Assembly: GCF_040807025.1 (NCBI RefSeq)
Contig: NC_090981.1
Location: 66,597,645-66,661,644 of the forward strand
Length of the DNA: 64,000 bases
Reading direction: 5' to 3'
Source: Struthio camelus
Taxonomy: Eukaryota; Chordata; Aves; Struthioniformes; Struthionidae
Shown: piece by piece, positions 47,400 to 57,953 of the stretch
Layout of the letters: every line of letters starts with the position of its first letter
Numbering within the stretch: the stretch's first letter is position 1
The notes under the pieces: generated by a model
Told to the model about the DNA's origin: nothing
The model's input: the letters and a program-made list of their open reading frames with translations, nothing else
Database searches by the model: none
Position numbers and translations under genes: made by a program

Positions 47400-48200
47400 C
47401 CGGACGCAGACCCGGCGTCATAGCGCACGTGGGGTCCGCGCGCGCGGCAGATTTCCCTAACTCGGCGGGAGACGCTGGGGACTCGGGGGGTCTTCAACGG
47501 AAACTGTGCAACTTGGGGCGGGGGGAATAAAACGGGGAATAGTGTTGGTATAAGAAAAGCTAGCGTCCGAGTTAGCGTCGCACGGAGGCGAGCAGGAGGC
47601 GCTGGGATCGCCCGAGGCTTTCGGCCGGCTCGGCGCCCGGCCCGCCTCGGATTTGGGAAGGGAGAGGTTCAAAGGAGAAGGCGAAGGGAAAGCAGGGTGC
47701 TGGGCAACGAACGGGCCCCTGCCCCGGGCCATGCGCAGCACGGGCTTGTGCCCCAACCCGCTCGTCACGCTTTTTCCGAAAAATAGAAACTAGTACGTAA
47801 AGAAGGGAGAAAGGAGCCCTCAGCGGAGACCGGCCGATGGCCTCGCGGGACGCCCGGAGGCGCGTACCGGCCCCAGCGTTTCCTCCCTGGCTGACGGCGT
47901 CGGCCGGACTCGGCGTTTGGTGGGAACGCGGGGATTTGCTCTCCGAGGCGCCCGCGAGCCCTCCCGGCCCGGCTCTGCACCCGCGCAGCGCGCGCCCCGC
48001 CACAACCCGGCGGGCCGGGGGGGTTTCACGTGGGACCGGGAGGCCCAGCGCAAGCCCGCAGGCTCAGCTGTAAATAGGCGGCGGCGAGCCGAGGCGTTCG
48101 CGGCGGGCTTACAGGCTGCGGGCTCGGCAGGAGAGTGCGTTTGCGACCGACGGGACCGTTAACAGGTGCTCGGTATAGCTCGGTGCTCGGGAGAGGCTTG
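47400..48200. promoter_or_regulatory. CpG island without an assigned gene
   Basis: CpG-dense sequence 1.4-2.2 kb upstream of the LIPG start codon, separated from the LIPG island by AT-richer sequence near 48.2-48.45 kb. A plus-strand AACAG|GTGCTC could act as a donor at about 48165. It might be an alternative LIPG promoter, an enhancer or a lncRNA start; I cannot decide. Confidence 0.5.
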
Positions 48201-48449
48201 GGGGGCGGTTTCAGTACGTGGAATTATAAATCTGGTATATTAGCGATAATCACCTCTAAAGCGCCGGTGCGATGATTTTTTTTTTTTTTGAAGGGTTTTC
48301 ATGTTCATTGGTGCTGCTTGCTGCAAGGAAAGCAGGTGGCGGTGGGCTCACTTTAAGGCCAGACGAATTAGAGGCAGATTTTTGCTCAAGGGAAAAACGG
48401 GGAAACCTCTTCTATTAAACGCCGCTGACGAAATCCCTCTCTAATTTTG

Positions 48450-49080
48450 CTGCTTTTAGCGTTGTGCTGCTAAGAAGCGAAGCCGACTCCTCTCGGCTCT
48501 TTCCCTCCCCGGCTCCGCTCTGCCTCAGCCCCTCTAAGGCGGCCAGGCTGCGGCCACAGCTGGGCAGCCAATTTTTTTCTATTTCTTATAAAAAATGCCC
48601 GTTATTTCGGGAACAGTCCCGTTCTGCTTTTGCGCTCAACCTTAGGAAATCGCGGCGGAGCGCGAACCCGCCAGCCCCCGGGGAGGGCCAGGATCTCGCT
48701 GGGCATCGCCCAGCCGCCGCCACGCAGCCTCCAGCAGCCCCGCGAGTGCTGCAGAGACTGAGCTTCCAGCTCTGCCCCCGCGGCTCGTTTGCCCCGGTTC
48801 ATTATTTATGACTTAGTAAAAGTCCCAGAAATTCCAGCTGGCAGCCGTGACATCTTTCCTAGCCGGGGGGGGGGGAACCTAATCAAACCTAGGAAGGTCT
48901 CCTGAAGGTTTTTTTGGTCCTCACGAACTGCCACTTCCCCACGAGTCCTGGGGGGTTGGGGGGGGGGGGAACGGCCAAAGCAGAATCAACCCAAAAGCAG
49001 GACGCGACGGTCACTTTTCACAGCAGAGCGTGGGGGTTTTAGGGTTTTTTTTTTCTTTTTTTTCTTTTTTTTTGCCGTGC
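48450..49080. other. LIPG upstream region with G-, A- and T-runs
   Basis: Moderately GC-rich, with G13 near 48866, G-rich sequence near 48950 and a T/C tract near 49040-49075. No gene is seen. Confidence 0.6.
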
Positions 49081-49274
49081 GTCTCGGGATGATGCGCGAG
49101 GGCGGCACGGCCAGGTGCTCCGCTGCACCCCAGTCCTCGCTGCGTCCACGAGCCGTGACATCGCCTCCTCCGGGGGGCAGCGGGAGACAGCAGCAGGGGG
49201 GAGCCCACGCGTGACCACCCGGACGGGGCATCCACGCGAGCTACACGCGCTGTGCGCCCCTGCCACCCCCCCCT

Positions 49275-49287
49275 CGCGCGCGCGCGC
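49275..49287. repeat. (CG)6 alternating tract
   Basis: Six uninterrupted CG dinucleotides about 300 bases upstream of the LIPG ATG; such a tract is Z-DNA-prone in principle. Confidence 0.85.
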
Positions 49288-49384
49288 TGCTCCTCCACCC
49301 CCCGATGGGGGGGGGAAGTTCCCACGCGGGGCCGTGGGGCGCCGCCCCCCCTCCCCCAGCAGCGCGTGGCCCTTCCATTGAGAC

Positions 49385-49510
49385 TTTCGGAGACTGACGT
49401 CACGGAGGGCGTGACCAATGGGAGAGCCGCTCGGGACCGGCGCCGCCAGGTCCGGCCCCATCGGGCCACGAGCGCCGCCCCGCGCGGCCCCTTAAAGCGC
49501 GCCGCCGCCC
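49385..49510 (+). promoter_or_regulatory. LIPG: LIPG proximal promoter with CRE and CCAAT box
   Basis: Contains a full palindromic CRE TGACGTCA (49395-49402), a CCAAT box (49415-49419) and a weak TTAAAG element near 49491, all within 90-180 bases of the ATG. It is embedded in a CpG island that runs to about 50.5 kb. The exact transcription start is not determinable, but the 5'UTR must be short. Confidence 0.65.
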
Positions 49511-49575
49511 GCGCCCGCGGAGGGCTAGTGCCGCCGCCGCGGAGCCTGCCGAGCCCGGCCGCGCCGCCCTGCGCC

Positions 49576-49660
49576 ATGAGGAGGCTCGTCCTCCTGCTCT
49601 GCGCCGGCGTGACCTGTTGCATGGCAGCCGGGGCCGCGGAGGCAACGCTGCTGGGAGGAG
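49576..49660 (+). CDS. LIPG: LIPG coding exon 1 (signal peptide)
   Basis: 28 codons plus one base. The ATG sits in gcgccATGa. Donor GGAG|GTGGGT; the alternative GTGAAG four bases later would break the phase with exon 2. Confidence 0.92.
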
Positions 49661-52600
49661 GTGGGTGAAGGGGTGCGCGGGCGCGCAGCCCGCTGCCGGC
49701 GCGCAAAAGCCGCGCGGCTCGAGGCGGCCGGTCGCGCGGGGCAAGTTTCGGCTGCCGGCGAGGAGCGGAAGCCGCGGGGGGGGGGGGCGCTGTGGCGGCA
49801 AAGCGCGCGTCTTACGCGGGCGCGGGAGGTACCGGCGCTCCGCGAGGCTCCCGGCTCCGCCAGCACCCGCGGAGCCGGCAGAGGCAGCCGGCCGGACCGG
49901 GCTGCGGCCGTGGGCGCCGGGTGGGACGCGCAGCCCCGCAGCGGGGATGCGGTGTCACCCGCGGAGAGCGGCCGGGACAGCGCGGGCCGCCGCTTTCTGG
50001 GTGCTGCTGCGCCTGGGAGGGCGCCTGTGGCGGGGGGCTCCGTGGGTGAGGCGGCCTCTGAAACCGTGCACGAAGCCAAGCGCTGGGAAAGGCAGTAACC
50101 CGCCCGCCCTCCGCCTGGCCCCCTCCTTCCAGATGATGCTCTGGCCGCGCTGCTGGAGGAAGGCAAAGAGCAGGCGCCGGCTCCCAAGCGGCAGGTGAAG
50201 TTCAACCTCCGCTCCTCGCCCGACTCCGAGGACGAAGGCTGCGCCCTCGCCGTAGGCCACGACCGCTGTTTAGAGGAGTGCAACTTCAACGCCACGGCTA
50301 AAACCTTCTTCATTATTCACGGCTGGACGGTGAGTGCGGAGGCTCCCGCGCAGCGCTCTTTGCGCCGGCCGATGGAAGGGCGCGCACCCGCCGTCCTCGG
50401 AAATGCCCCGTGGGCGACAGCGTACGGGGCGCGCAGGGCAGCGGGCCGCGTTGCAAGCGCCGCGGCCTCGTCGTAGCTGCGCTCGGCGCCTCTGCAGCGA
50501 CGCCGGGTCGCTTTGTGCTTAAAGCTCTGTGAAACCACCTAGTTCATGTGCGGCCTTTCAGGATCGCTTTGCGTCTCTTTAACGTGAATGCGGTAAAGGG
50601 AACTTGATGGTTTTCCCTAAAAAATGCAACTTAGTAACCACTATGAAGTTGACGCTTGATTTAACAAATATATAGACTTTCTGCGATTGTAGCTCTGTGC
50701 CCACGGTCCTTAATTTTGCAGCATGGGCTCCCCTAAGCAAATAGGGGGCAAACAGTTTATCGAGCTTTCTTCTGTTTTATGTAACCGAGCGTGTGGCATT
50801 AGTGGATTTATCAGCTCTGCCTGTGCTTATGCAAGCCAAAGTGCCAAGCCTGGAAAATTTTGCAATCCCTCAGAATTCCTGAAACTCTTGGGGACTGGGA
50901 GATAAGGTGGCAGGTGCCTCTCCCTCCTCCCTTAAAAGGCAAGGAAGCTAACTACTGGGCTGTCAAAACTTGTTTCTCTTATTCCATGAGTGAAGCGCTG
51001 AGAAGTACTGGGCTTTGCAGAGAGGCGCATATCTGGAGTAAACATGTAAGCTGCCAACAAAGACCTGAGGGCAAGCCTGTGGATGTGCAATCTCTGTCCT
51101 GTAACTGGGGGAACCTCATGCTTGGATCTCTCCGCAGATGAGTGGCATGTTCGAAACCTGGCTGGGCAGCCTGGTCTCAGCCCTTCAGGAGAGAGAGAAG
51201 GATGCGAACGTGGTGGTGGTGGACTGGCTGGCGCTCGCCCACCAGCTCTATACGGATGCTGTGAACAACACGGAGGTCGTTGGGAAAAGCATAGCCAGGC
51301 TGCTGAACTGGTTACAGGTAAAACTTGCGAGAACAGCCTGTGTTGTAATGGTCAACGAAGGATGGTTGCACAAGGGGCCAGAAAGGCATTGGTGTAACCC
51401 TAATCCCCAAGGCTTAGTGCAACGGTGGCCCCCTAGCTAAGGAGGGGAAGGAGTCCTTCCTCCTGCATCTCCTCAGATTGGCTCAGGCGTACACAGCCCT
51501 CAGGAGCCTGAGCCATGCAAACCTGGGAGCCGGGCGCTCAAAGTCTGTGTCCATTCAGCAAGACGGATGGAAAGGGGAAGGGATGTGCTCCAACACTGAA
51601 CCTGGAGCTGGGGTGCCCAGGAACCATCCCTGGCCAGTATGAAGGTCAGCTGCTGTTGCTGGCTCTTGGGGGGAAGAGCATTCCTGATGCTGTTTAAATG
51701 AAGAACATCCTAATTGGGATTGAAAGCTGGGTGGTATGGTTGGGGCAAAAAAGTGCTGTGCAAATATGCATTGTGCATATGTCTTGAGGAAACAGAAGGA
51801 ATGAAAACATGTTTGTCTCCCCTGCTCCCTCCAGTCTAGTCCTAGAACTGGATGTTAGATAGGTGAGTCCTGCAGATAGGAGCTGTGCAGATGTTCTGAA
51901 AAACATGAACAAATTATTTTCTTCCTGCCTTGCAGGAGAACCCTCTCTTCCAGCTTCAAAATGTTCACTTGATTGGATACAGCCTTGGGGCCCATGTTGC
52001 TGGCTTTGCTGGTAACCATGTCCAGGGGACAATAGGCAGAATTACAGGTAAGTGGCTCTTTCAGTGATCTTTCACCTTTTAGTAGCATTATCTCCCTGGA
52101 ACGTTTCCTGAAGAGGCTTATTCATGGCATTGATGTGTTGCCACAGGCTTGCCTGTTCAGAAACAGCAAGCATCCTACCTGTGGTGGTAGTGGGGAGCAC
52201 AGCACTCTCCAGCCACATCAGAGGAAAGCTCCTTAATGTAGGACAACGAACATAGAGATGCCTATGAAAAAAATCTCTTTCTGGGGACAACCTGCTCTTG
52301 AGTAGATTTGGAGGTTAGTTGTGGGTTCAAAGAAGTCCAGCTCAGGCCCTTCCTATCCATAGCCTCTTGAGTAGACGCTGTTTCCGTATTCGTAACTCAA
52401 ATTGACGGGGGCGAGAGCTATTGGGTGCAGTTTGCCCTATGGGACGTTTGGCCAAAATCCCCTCATTCTTTTATGTAACTATTTTATTAGAGGGTACTTT
52501 GTACAGAGTGCTTTCGATTCTGGAGGGAAAGAGACCTCAAATGTGAGAAGTTAAGATTGGTAGAAGGGGTTGCGTTAAGAGCCTAAATGCGATACTGGCA

Positions 52601-55600
52601 GTGAGAATTCATTAGTCTGGCAATAAACCTGCATATTGGTCAAGTCAAAAAGGTGACTGTTCAGATCACCTAACCATTACATCGAGAAATGGCTAAAGTG
52701 CACAATTTCAGGTCCTCAGTGAGGCTGAGGTTAACTTAAAGGCCAAAACCCATCATGATCTCAGATGCAGGAACTACCTGCTGCTGCCTAAACTTTTATT
52801 AGTCCCTCTGTACATCCAGTCTGAAAATAGACTAAACATATCCAAAGTGGCCCTGGCTGCCAGCAGTCTCTGGAGTGCTAGACCTCTTAGTGTTCAGTCA
52901 ACTGCCACCTCTTGAAGTGTCTCAACGCTTTGAGCAAAAACTTGTCATTTCCAGCAGGCAACATGAAGCTGTCTCTGTACATAGAGCAGACCAGTGCTAA
53001 TACTGGGGTGTATCGCACCTAAGCGTTAGGAGACATCTTCATCTGCTTCCTCAGTGAGCCCACAGTGAAGAGATCTGGAGACAGTACCCACAATGAGGCA
53101 GAGAATGTCTGTGTAGCATGCGGGCATGAGGGCTCCTAGCGGCAGGCTCTTGGCTACTGCGTATGAAATGATCTGAGTTCTTACCTGGTGTCTTCTGTGC
53201 TGTCTCTAATCCTAGGCTTGGATCCGGCTGGCCCTATGTTTGAAGGAGTGGACCCTAGCAAGCGCCTCTCCCCCGATGATGCTAGCTTTGTTGATGTCCT
53301 GCACACCTACACCAGGGAAACGCTAGGCATTAGCATTGGGATCCAGATGCCTGTAGGCCATGTTGACATCTACCCCAATGGGGGAGACTTCCAGCCTGGC
53401 TGTGGACTAAGTGATGTCTTAGGAGCAATTGCCTATGGGAGTAAGTTCTTGTTACTACTTTTGCCTCTGGTCAGTGTAGACTCCTCACGCATAGACCGAG
53501 GTTGACGCTGGGGAACGATCCCATTTACAAGAGCAGAGAAAACTTTTTCCTTCTAAACTGCCTGTTCTACTGGAGATAGTTACTAGAAACTAGACCTGCT
53601 TTTAATTCTGAAGTAGCATGTTTTCACCCTAACACCTGATCAAAACCTCTGGTCCTGTTGTGCTGGCTCTGGAATCCTCTTTAAAGCTGACTGTGATAGA
53701 GACTAAGATCGGTCCTCTTCAAGTGTCTTGCGCTAACCTTTTGAATGGCTACTCTTTGAAAAATGTCAAATTTAGCCAAACTCAACTTCTGTTGGGCTAA
53801 AAAAAGCTCAGCTCGCTATGTCTTATGGCTGCCAAGGTGACGAATGCTTAAACAAAATGTATCCCTTGCAACTCTGCTCCTCTAGCTATTGGTGACGTTG
53901 TTAAATGTGAGCACGAGCGGTCTGTGCACCTCTTTGTGGACTCCCTTGTGAACCAAGATAAACAAAGCTTCGCGTTTCAATGTACTGATTCCAGTCGCTT
54001 CAAGAAGGGAATCTGCCTGAGCTGCCGGAAGAACCGCTGCAATGGCATAGGCTACAATGCCAGGAAAACTAGGAACAAAAGAAACAGCAAGATGTACTTA
54101 AAAACAAGAGCTGACATGCCATTCAAAGGTATGCTTTCTCTTAAAGAGCATAGTCTGATCTCTCTAAGAGTGGATGAGTGAGGTGACCGTTATATTCAAT
54201 ACTGAGGCAAACGTAGAGGTGGAAGAGTAGCATCACCCCCAAGAAGGGGAGCGACAGGCAGTAGAGCCTGCTGCTGTTACCTGGCTACGCTACTGCTCTG
54301 GAGCATCACCGTGCTCCTTCCTCCATGTGAAATAACCAGGACTCTGGCTGTAAGGACACGCTTGCTGCCTTCTAAGCAGGTCTATGGCTTACATGCTCCC
54401 TGCTTGCAAACCCACCTCTACCTTAGTGTGGTATGAGGTTTGGAGAGCCCTCCCCAGCATGGACAGAAGGGATCCTGCAGCTCCATCTATTGTTGGGAAA
54501 ATGTCAACTTTATAATTGGAGGCAAAGCAGGAAAAAAACCCTGATCTGTGATGTCTTGATATACGTATCTATATGGTGATGGACCCCTTTAAAAAGGGTC
54601 TAACCTTTGCCTGCCAGCACTATTTCACGAAGAGCCACGCTTAACAGCACTGGCTCTTCACGAACTTGGCTCCATCTATGCTATCCTTGTCTCCCTGCAG
54701 TCTACCATTATCAGATGAAAATGCACGTCTTCAGCTACAAGAGCTTGGGAGAGGCTGACCCCACCTTCTCCATCACCCTTCATGGCACCAATGGAGACTC
54801 TGAACCCTTCTCTTTAGAAATGTAAGTAAACTGACTTATTGCGCTCACTTCAAGAAGGTAACTGAGACTAGACAAAGACGAGGTGATGTAACTCCTTTTC
54901 TTCCAGTAACTGGAATTAAACTGATTGCAACTGATTCTAGCAGCCTCACTTTGCATTGCAACTGATGCATTGCAACTGCATAGATTCTAATGATAATGAT
55001 TCTAATGCAACCGCATTGCAACTGATTCTAGCAGCCTCACTTCACCTTTCAAAAACTTTTCGTGGAGCAACTTCATTATAACTTGTTGCCGAGAAAGCAG
55101 TTTGTGCCCAGTCCTCTGCACATTGGTCTTCATGGCTCAGCGATGAAGTTTTGTCCTGTCCCTCCCTCCCTCCCACTTTGGATATAGTCTGAAAGCACCT
55201 CTACCTCGAGGTGGTGTTGACCTCCTTTACTTTGTTTCCTCTGGGACAGGGTATGACATTCACCTGTCTAATGCCTCCTATTAAACCAGCTATCCAAGCT
55301 CACTTTAATGATATCAGTAATTAACTGGTGGCAGTTGAACATAACGCACTTGATAAGCTGCAAAGGGCTGTCTTGAATGCCTTGCATTGAATGACAGAGC
55401 ATCTGGCACTCTTCCATAAGGAAGAAATGTTGAGTCTCTGCTTATCTTTCAGGCTTGAGCGAATTGGCCTTAATGCCACCAACACCTTCCTGGTCTATAC
55501 TGAAAAGGACATGGGTGACCTCTTAAAAATAAAGCTCACCTGGGAGGGAACTTCGCAGTCATGGTACCATCTATGGAAAGAGTTTAAGAGTTACTGGTAT

Positions 55601-57953
55601 CAGCCTTCAAAGTCGCCCCAGGAACTGCACATCAGACGTATACGGGTGAAATCTGGGGAAACGCAGCAGAGGTAGGTAGTTGTGTCAAAATGCTTGTGAA
55701 CTGACTCGAAGCTTCAAGAGGGGGCAATATACAGAATCCAGTAAGAACAGTGGTGGGGTTTTTGACCTTACCTGCTAGCCTGAATGCCCTTTCATTTTAG
55801 TGTTACCAGATGACGCTTCCTCATGGGGTAGGAAAGTGGGTTACTTGCCAATGTGAGATTACAGACTAGGTTTTAAGCAGAGCTAGGCTAGATTTGACAT
55901 GTTCTATTGCCTTTTTAAAAAAAGCATAGCACTGTCTCTTGTCCTTGGAGATTGAATTAGTCTCTTTTAAAATGGTTTAGATCATACCTGCAGGGTTAAA
56001 ACACTGTCAGTGCCAAGAACAAATACCAAAGCGCACATGAGGGAGGCTACTTTTGTTACCCGCATGATTTGCTGGCTTGGCAGAGCGAACCAGCTCCAAC
56101 AAACGTGCAACCAGTAACATGGTAGCACCAACTACTTGAGCGCTAAGTTGCTCCTTCTGACATCCCTAACTGGCAAGCTACATGAGGCTGCTCACTGGCA
56201 ACCAACAAGCAGAGATGCCAAGCCTGTAACAGGTCCTGAATCTTGTGCTGGTGTTGTGAAGGTAACCCAGATCTGTCAAATAACAGCAGTCGCTTTGACG
56301 TTTCCCATGTTTCTCAGCTTTAAATAAGCAGCTATCATCTGCTAGGTAGTCTGCACCCTATTTTCTGAAATCTATGAAGCATGAGGGTAGCAGAAGCAAA
56401 GATGCCCATGTAAAATATGAAACTAGGAAAGGAGTTATTGCATCAGCTATTCAACAGAGTAATGGTGTATCAAGATGCTTCCTACAGAAAGGGTGTCAAA
56501 CCAGACAACTCATCCTAGAATGAACGTGTCATATGGATTACAACTATATATATATATATATATATCACTCACGCAGACCACAGGTAACTTTTCTGATTCT
56601 TCCTCCTAGGTTTGCTTTCTGTGTGGAAGATTCCCAGCTGACCAGCATATCTCCTGGTAAAGAGCTCTGGTTTGTGAAATGTGCAGACAACTGGCAAAAA
56701 GGTAGGATTTTGCCCAGCTGGTTTTCTCCCTATCTGATGCATGTGGCTGACATGAGTGCAGTCTTCCTAAAGGAAGACCACTAGAACCAACTTTTATTAA
56801 AAAAGTGGATAAATTTGAGCCTGGTTCCTGGCTATTAGACTTAGTGATAGCTAGTGAATACACAGAAATAAACTAGGCAGATAACTAGAGAGTTGATTAG
56901 ATGCTATACTCATTTCTGGTCTCAGTTTGACTTCTTGCACCTTTTGGTGCTACCAGAACTCAAGATCCTTGCAACAGTGGAGAGCTAATTGGATGCCCCT
57001 CACCAAGGCATATTAGTCCTGTTTGCCTCTGGGGCACACCTCCAGACACCTGGGATCAGCTCTTAGACCTTGAGCCTGGCCCCAGCAGGGACAGCTTGTT
57101 GGCTTCAACTTACCTCTAGCAATGCTTCAGATAAAACCCTGTTAATTTGGCTGGATGACAGTCTCTTTCAGACTAGGCCCAGCCTCTTAGCCTCTCTTAT
57201 CTCAGTTTGTAAACTTAAGGCTTTGATGCTCCTAATCAAGAGACAAAGCACTCCTCAGGTTAGAAAAGCCTCATGGAAGTAGTGTTTTGCACAACCTTCT
57301 TGGAAAGCAGAATTTGACTCAAATGCGAGCTGGTATGGTTCCAGGTTTGGGAAAAACCAGCAGGCTGTTACACATACAGTAGCAAACAATTTAATGAATG
57401 AGACCCCTATGCTGCTCTGCCACAAGTACTGAAAGATCAAGGAAATATTCCTGCAGGTACAATAAAAGGCTGTTTTGATATGCTTCTCAGTAACACCCAT
57501 AAAACAGGAATTGCTGGCAGATGTGCCCTTCCTGCTTGCTGGCGGAGCACAGCTTTTGCAGGAGGCAGAGTAGAGCTGAGCTCCAAAGCAGCCAGGTTTC
57601 CAGGAAATGATCCTTCCTCTCTGAGCCCATGAGTGACTGCTGTTGGATTCTCCATTCCTGCCAAGTCCCTGAAAGATTATAGTTCCCTGCTTGGAGACTG
57701 TCTGTAAACATTTGTCTACCCTTGACTGGATCTGAATAGGCAGACTCTATCAAGACCTCTATTTGCAGCTATCTGCCTATTTGTTTGCATAATGTCAGCT
57801 TCACATTCCCACCGAGTTGCTGTTGGGCAAAGCGTTGCTCTTAACCTCTGTATTTAACTGGGTATTTTCTCCTCTCTGCTTTTCTTAGGTCTGTATCAAA
57901 TTTACTCTGAAGACTTCCCTGAAGACTCACAACTGAACAGCCTAGATGCATGA
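49576..57953 (+). CDS. LIPG: Endothelial lipase, complete, ten coding exons
   Basis: Ten exons join in phase to 512 codons and TGA (human: 500 residues). Residues 1-22 form a signal peptide ([20 protein letters not shown]...). The alpha/beta-hydrolase domain carries the triad Ser170 (in GYSLG), Asp194 (GLDPAG) and His276 (KCEHER). The lid lies between the cysteines of PGCGL and VVKCEH. Basic heparin-binding clusters span ~303-334 (RFKKG, RKNRC, RNKR). RNKR at 329-332 is the proprotein convertase site that inactivates the human enzyme. A PLAT domain covers ~348-490 with the tryptophan-rich SQSWYHLW loop. Sequons at Asn81, Asn137 and Asn395 match human sites. The enzyme is a secreted, heparan-sulfate-tethered phospholipase A1 acting on HDL. 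GYSLG and the lid sequence separate it from LPL and hepatic lipase. The last exon ([14 protein letters not shown]...) differs from the human tail. I see nothing gene-like in its introns. Confidence 0.97.
50133..50329 (+). CDS. LIPG: LIPG coding exon 2
   Basis: [14 protein letters not shown] to FFIIHGWT. Acceptor CTTCCAG|ATGATG, donor GACG|GTGAGT. The first ~35 residues are acidic and linker-like before the conserved KFNLRS core. Confidence 0.96.
51138..51317 (+). CDS. LIPG: LIPG coding exon 3
   Basis: 60 codons, [10 protein letters not shown] to LLNWLQ, including [20 protein letters not shown]. Acceptor TCCGCAG, donor ACAG|GTAAAA. Confidence 0.97.
51936..52047 (+). CDS. LIPG: LIPG coding exon 4 (catalytic serine)
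   Basis: [20 protein letters not shown] and on to GRIT. Carries the GXSXG nucleophile Ser170. Confidence 0.97.
53216..53440 (+). CDS. LIPG: LIPG coding exon 5 (catalytic aspartate)
   Basis: [11 protein letters not shown] to GAIAYG. Contains Asp194 and the first part of the lid. It has one residue more than human near [10 protein letters not shown]. Confidence 0.97.
53886..54128 (+). CDS. LIPG: LIPG coding exon 6 (catalytic histidine, heparin-binding, convertase site)
   Basis: [20 protein letters not shown], then the cysteine/lysine-rich [15 protein letters not shown] segment and RNKR. Confidence 0.97.
54701..54821 (+). CDS. LIPG: LIPG coding exon 7 (PLAT domain start)
   Basis: [18 protein letters not shown] to DSEPFSLE. 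Acceptor CCCTGCAG, donor GAAAT|GTAAGT. Confidence 0.97.
54924..55042. repeat. Direct repeat of a 28-bp segment in LIPG intron 7
   Basis: ATTGCAACTGATTCTAGCAG plus CCTCACTT occurs at 54924 and 55015. Degenerate 'gcattgcaactgat' units fill the 91-bp interval, so this is a small complex tandem array. Confidence 0.9.
55453..55671 (+). CDS. LIPG: LIPG coding exon 8 (PLAT domain)
   Basis: [20 protein letters not shown] to KSGETQQ. Acceptor CTTTCAG, donor AGAG|GTAGGT. Contains the lipid-contacting SQSWYHLW loop. Confidence 0.97.
56544..56565. repeat. (TA)n microsatellite in LIPG intron 8
   Basis: About eleven TA units, ~45 bases upstream of the exon 9 acceptor. Confidence 0.9.
56610..56701 (+). 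CDS. LIPG: LIPG coding exon 9
   Basis: [20 protein letters not shown] to NWQK. Acceptor CTCCTAG, donor AAAAAG|GTAGGA. If the donor is skipped, a short alternative frame runs on to a stop at 56782. Confidence 0.95.
57889..57953 (+). CDS. LIPG: LIPG coding exon 10 (C-terminal tail)
   Basis: [20 protein letters not shown], then Ala and TGA. Acceptor TTTCTTAG. The phase is consistent, but the acidic tail has no counterpart that I recognise in the human protein. Confidence 0.85.

Noticed and set aside
49525-50313. 262-residue minus-strand frame over the LIPG start
   Set aside because: Antisense shadow of LIPG exons 1-2 within a CpG island; no splice or homology support.
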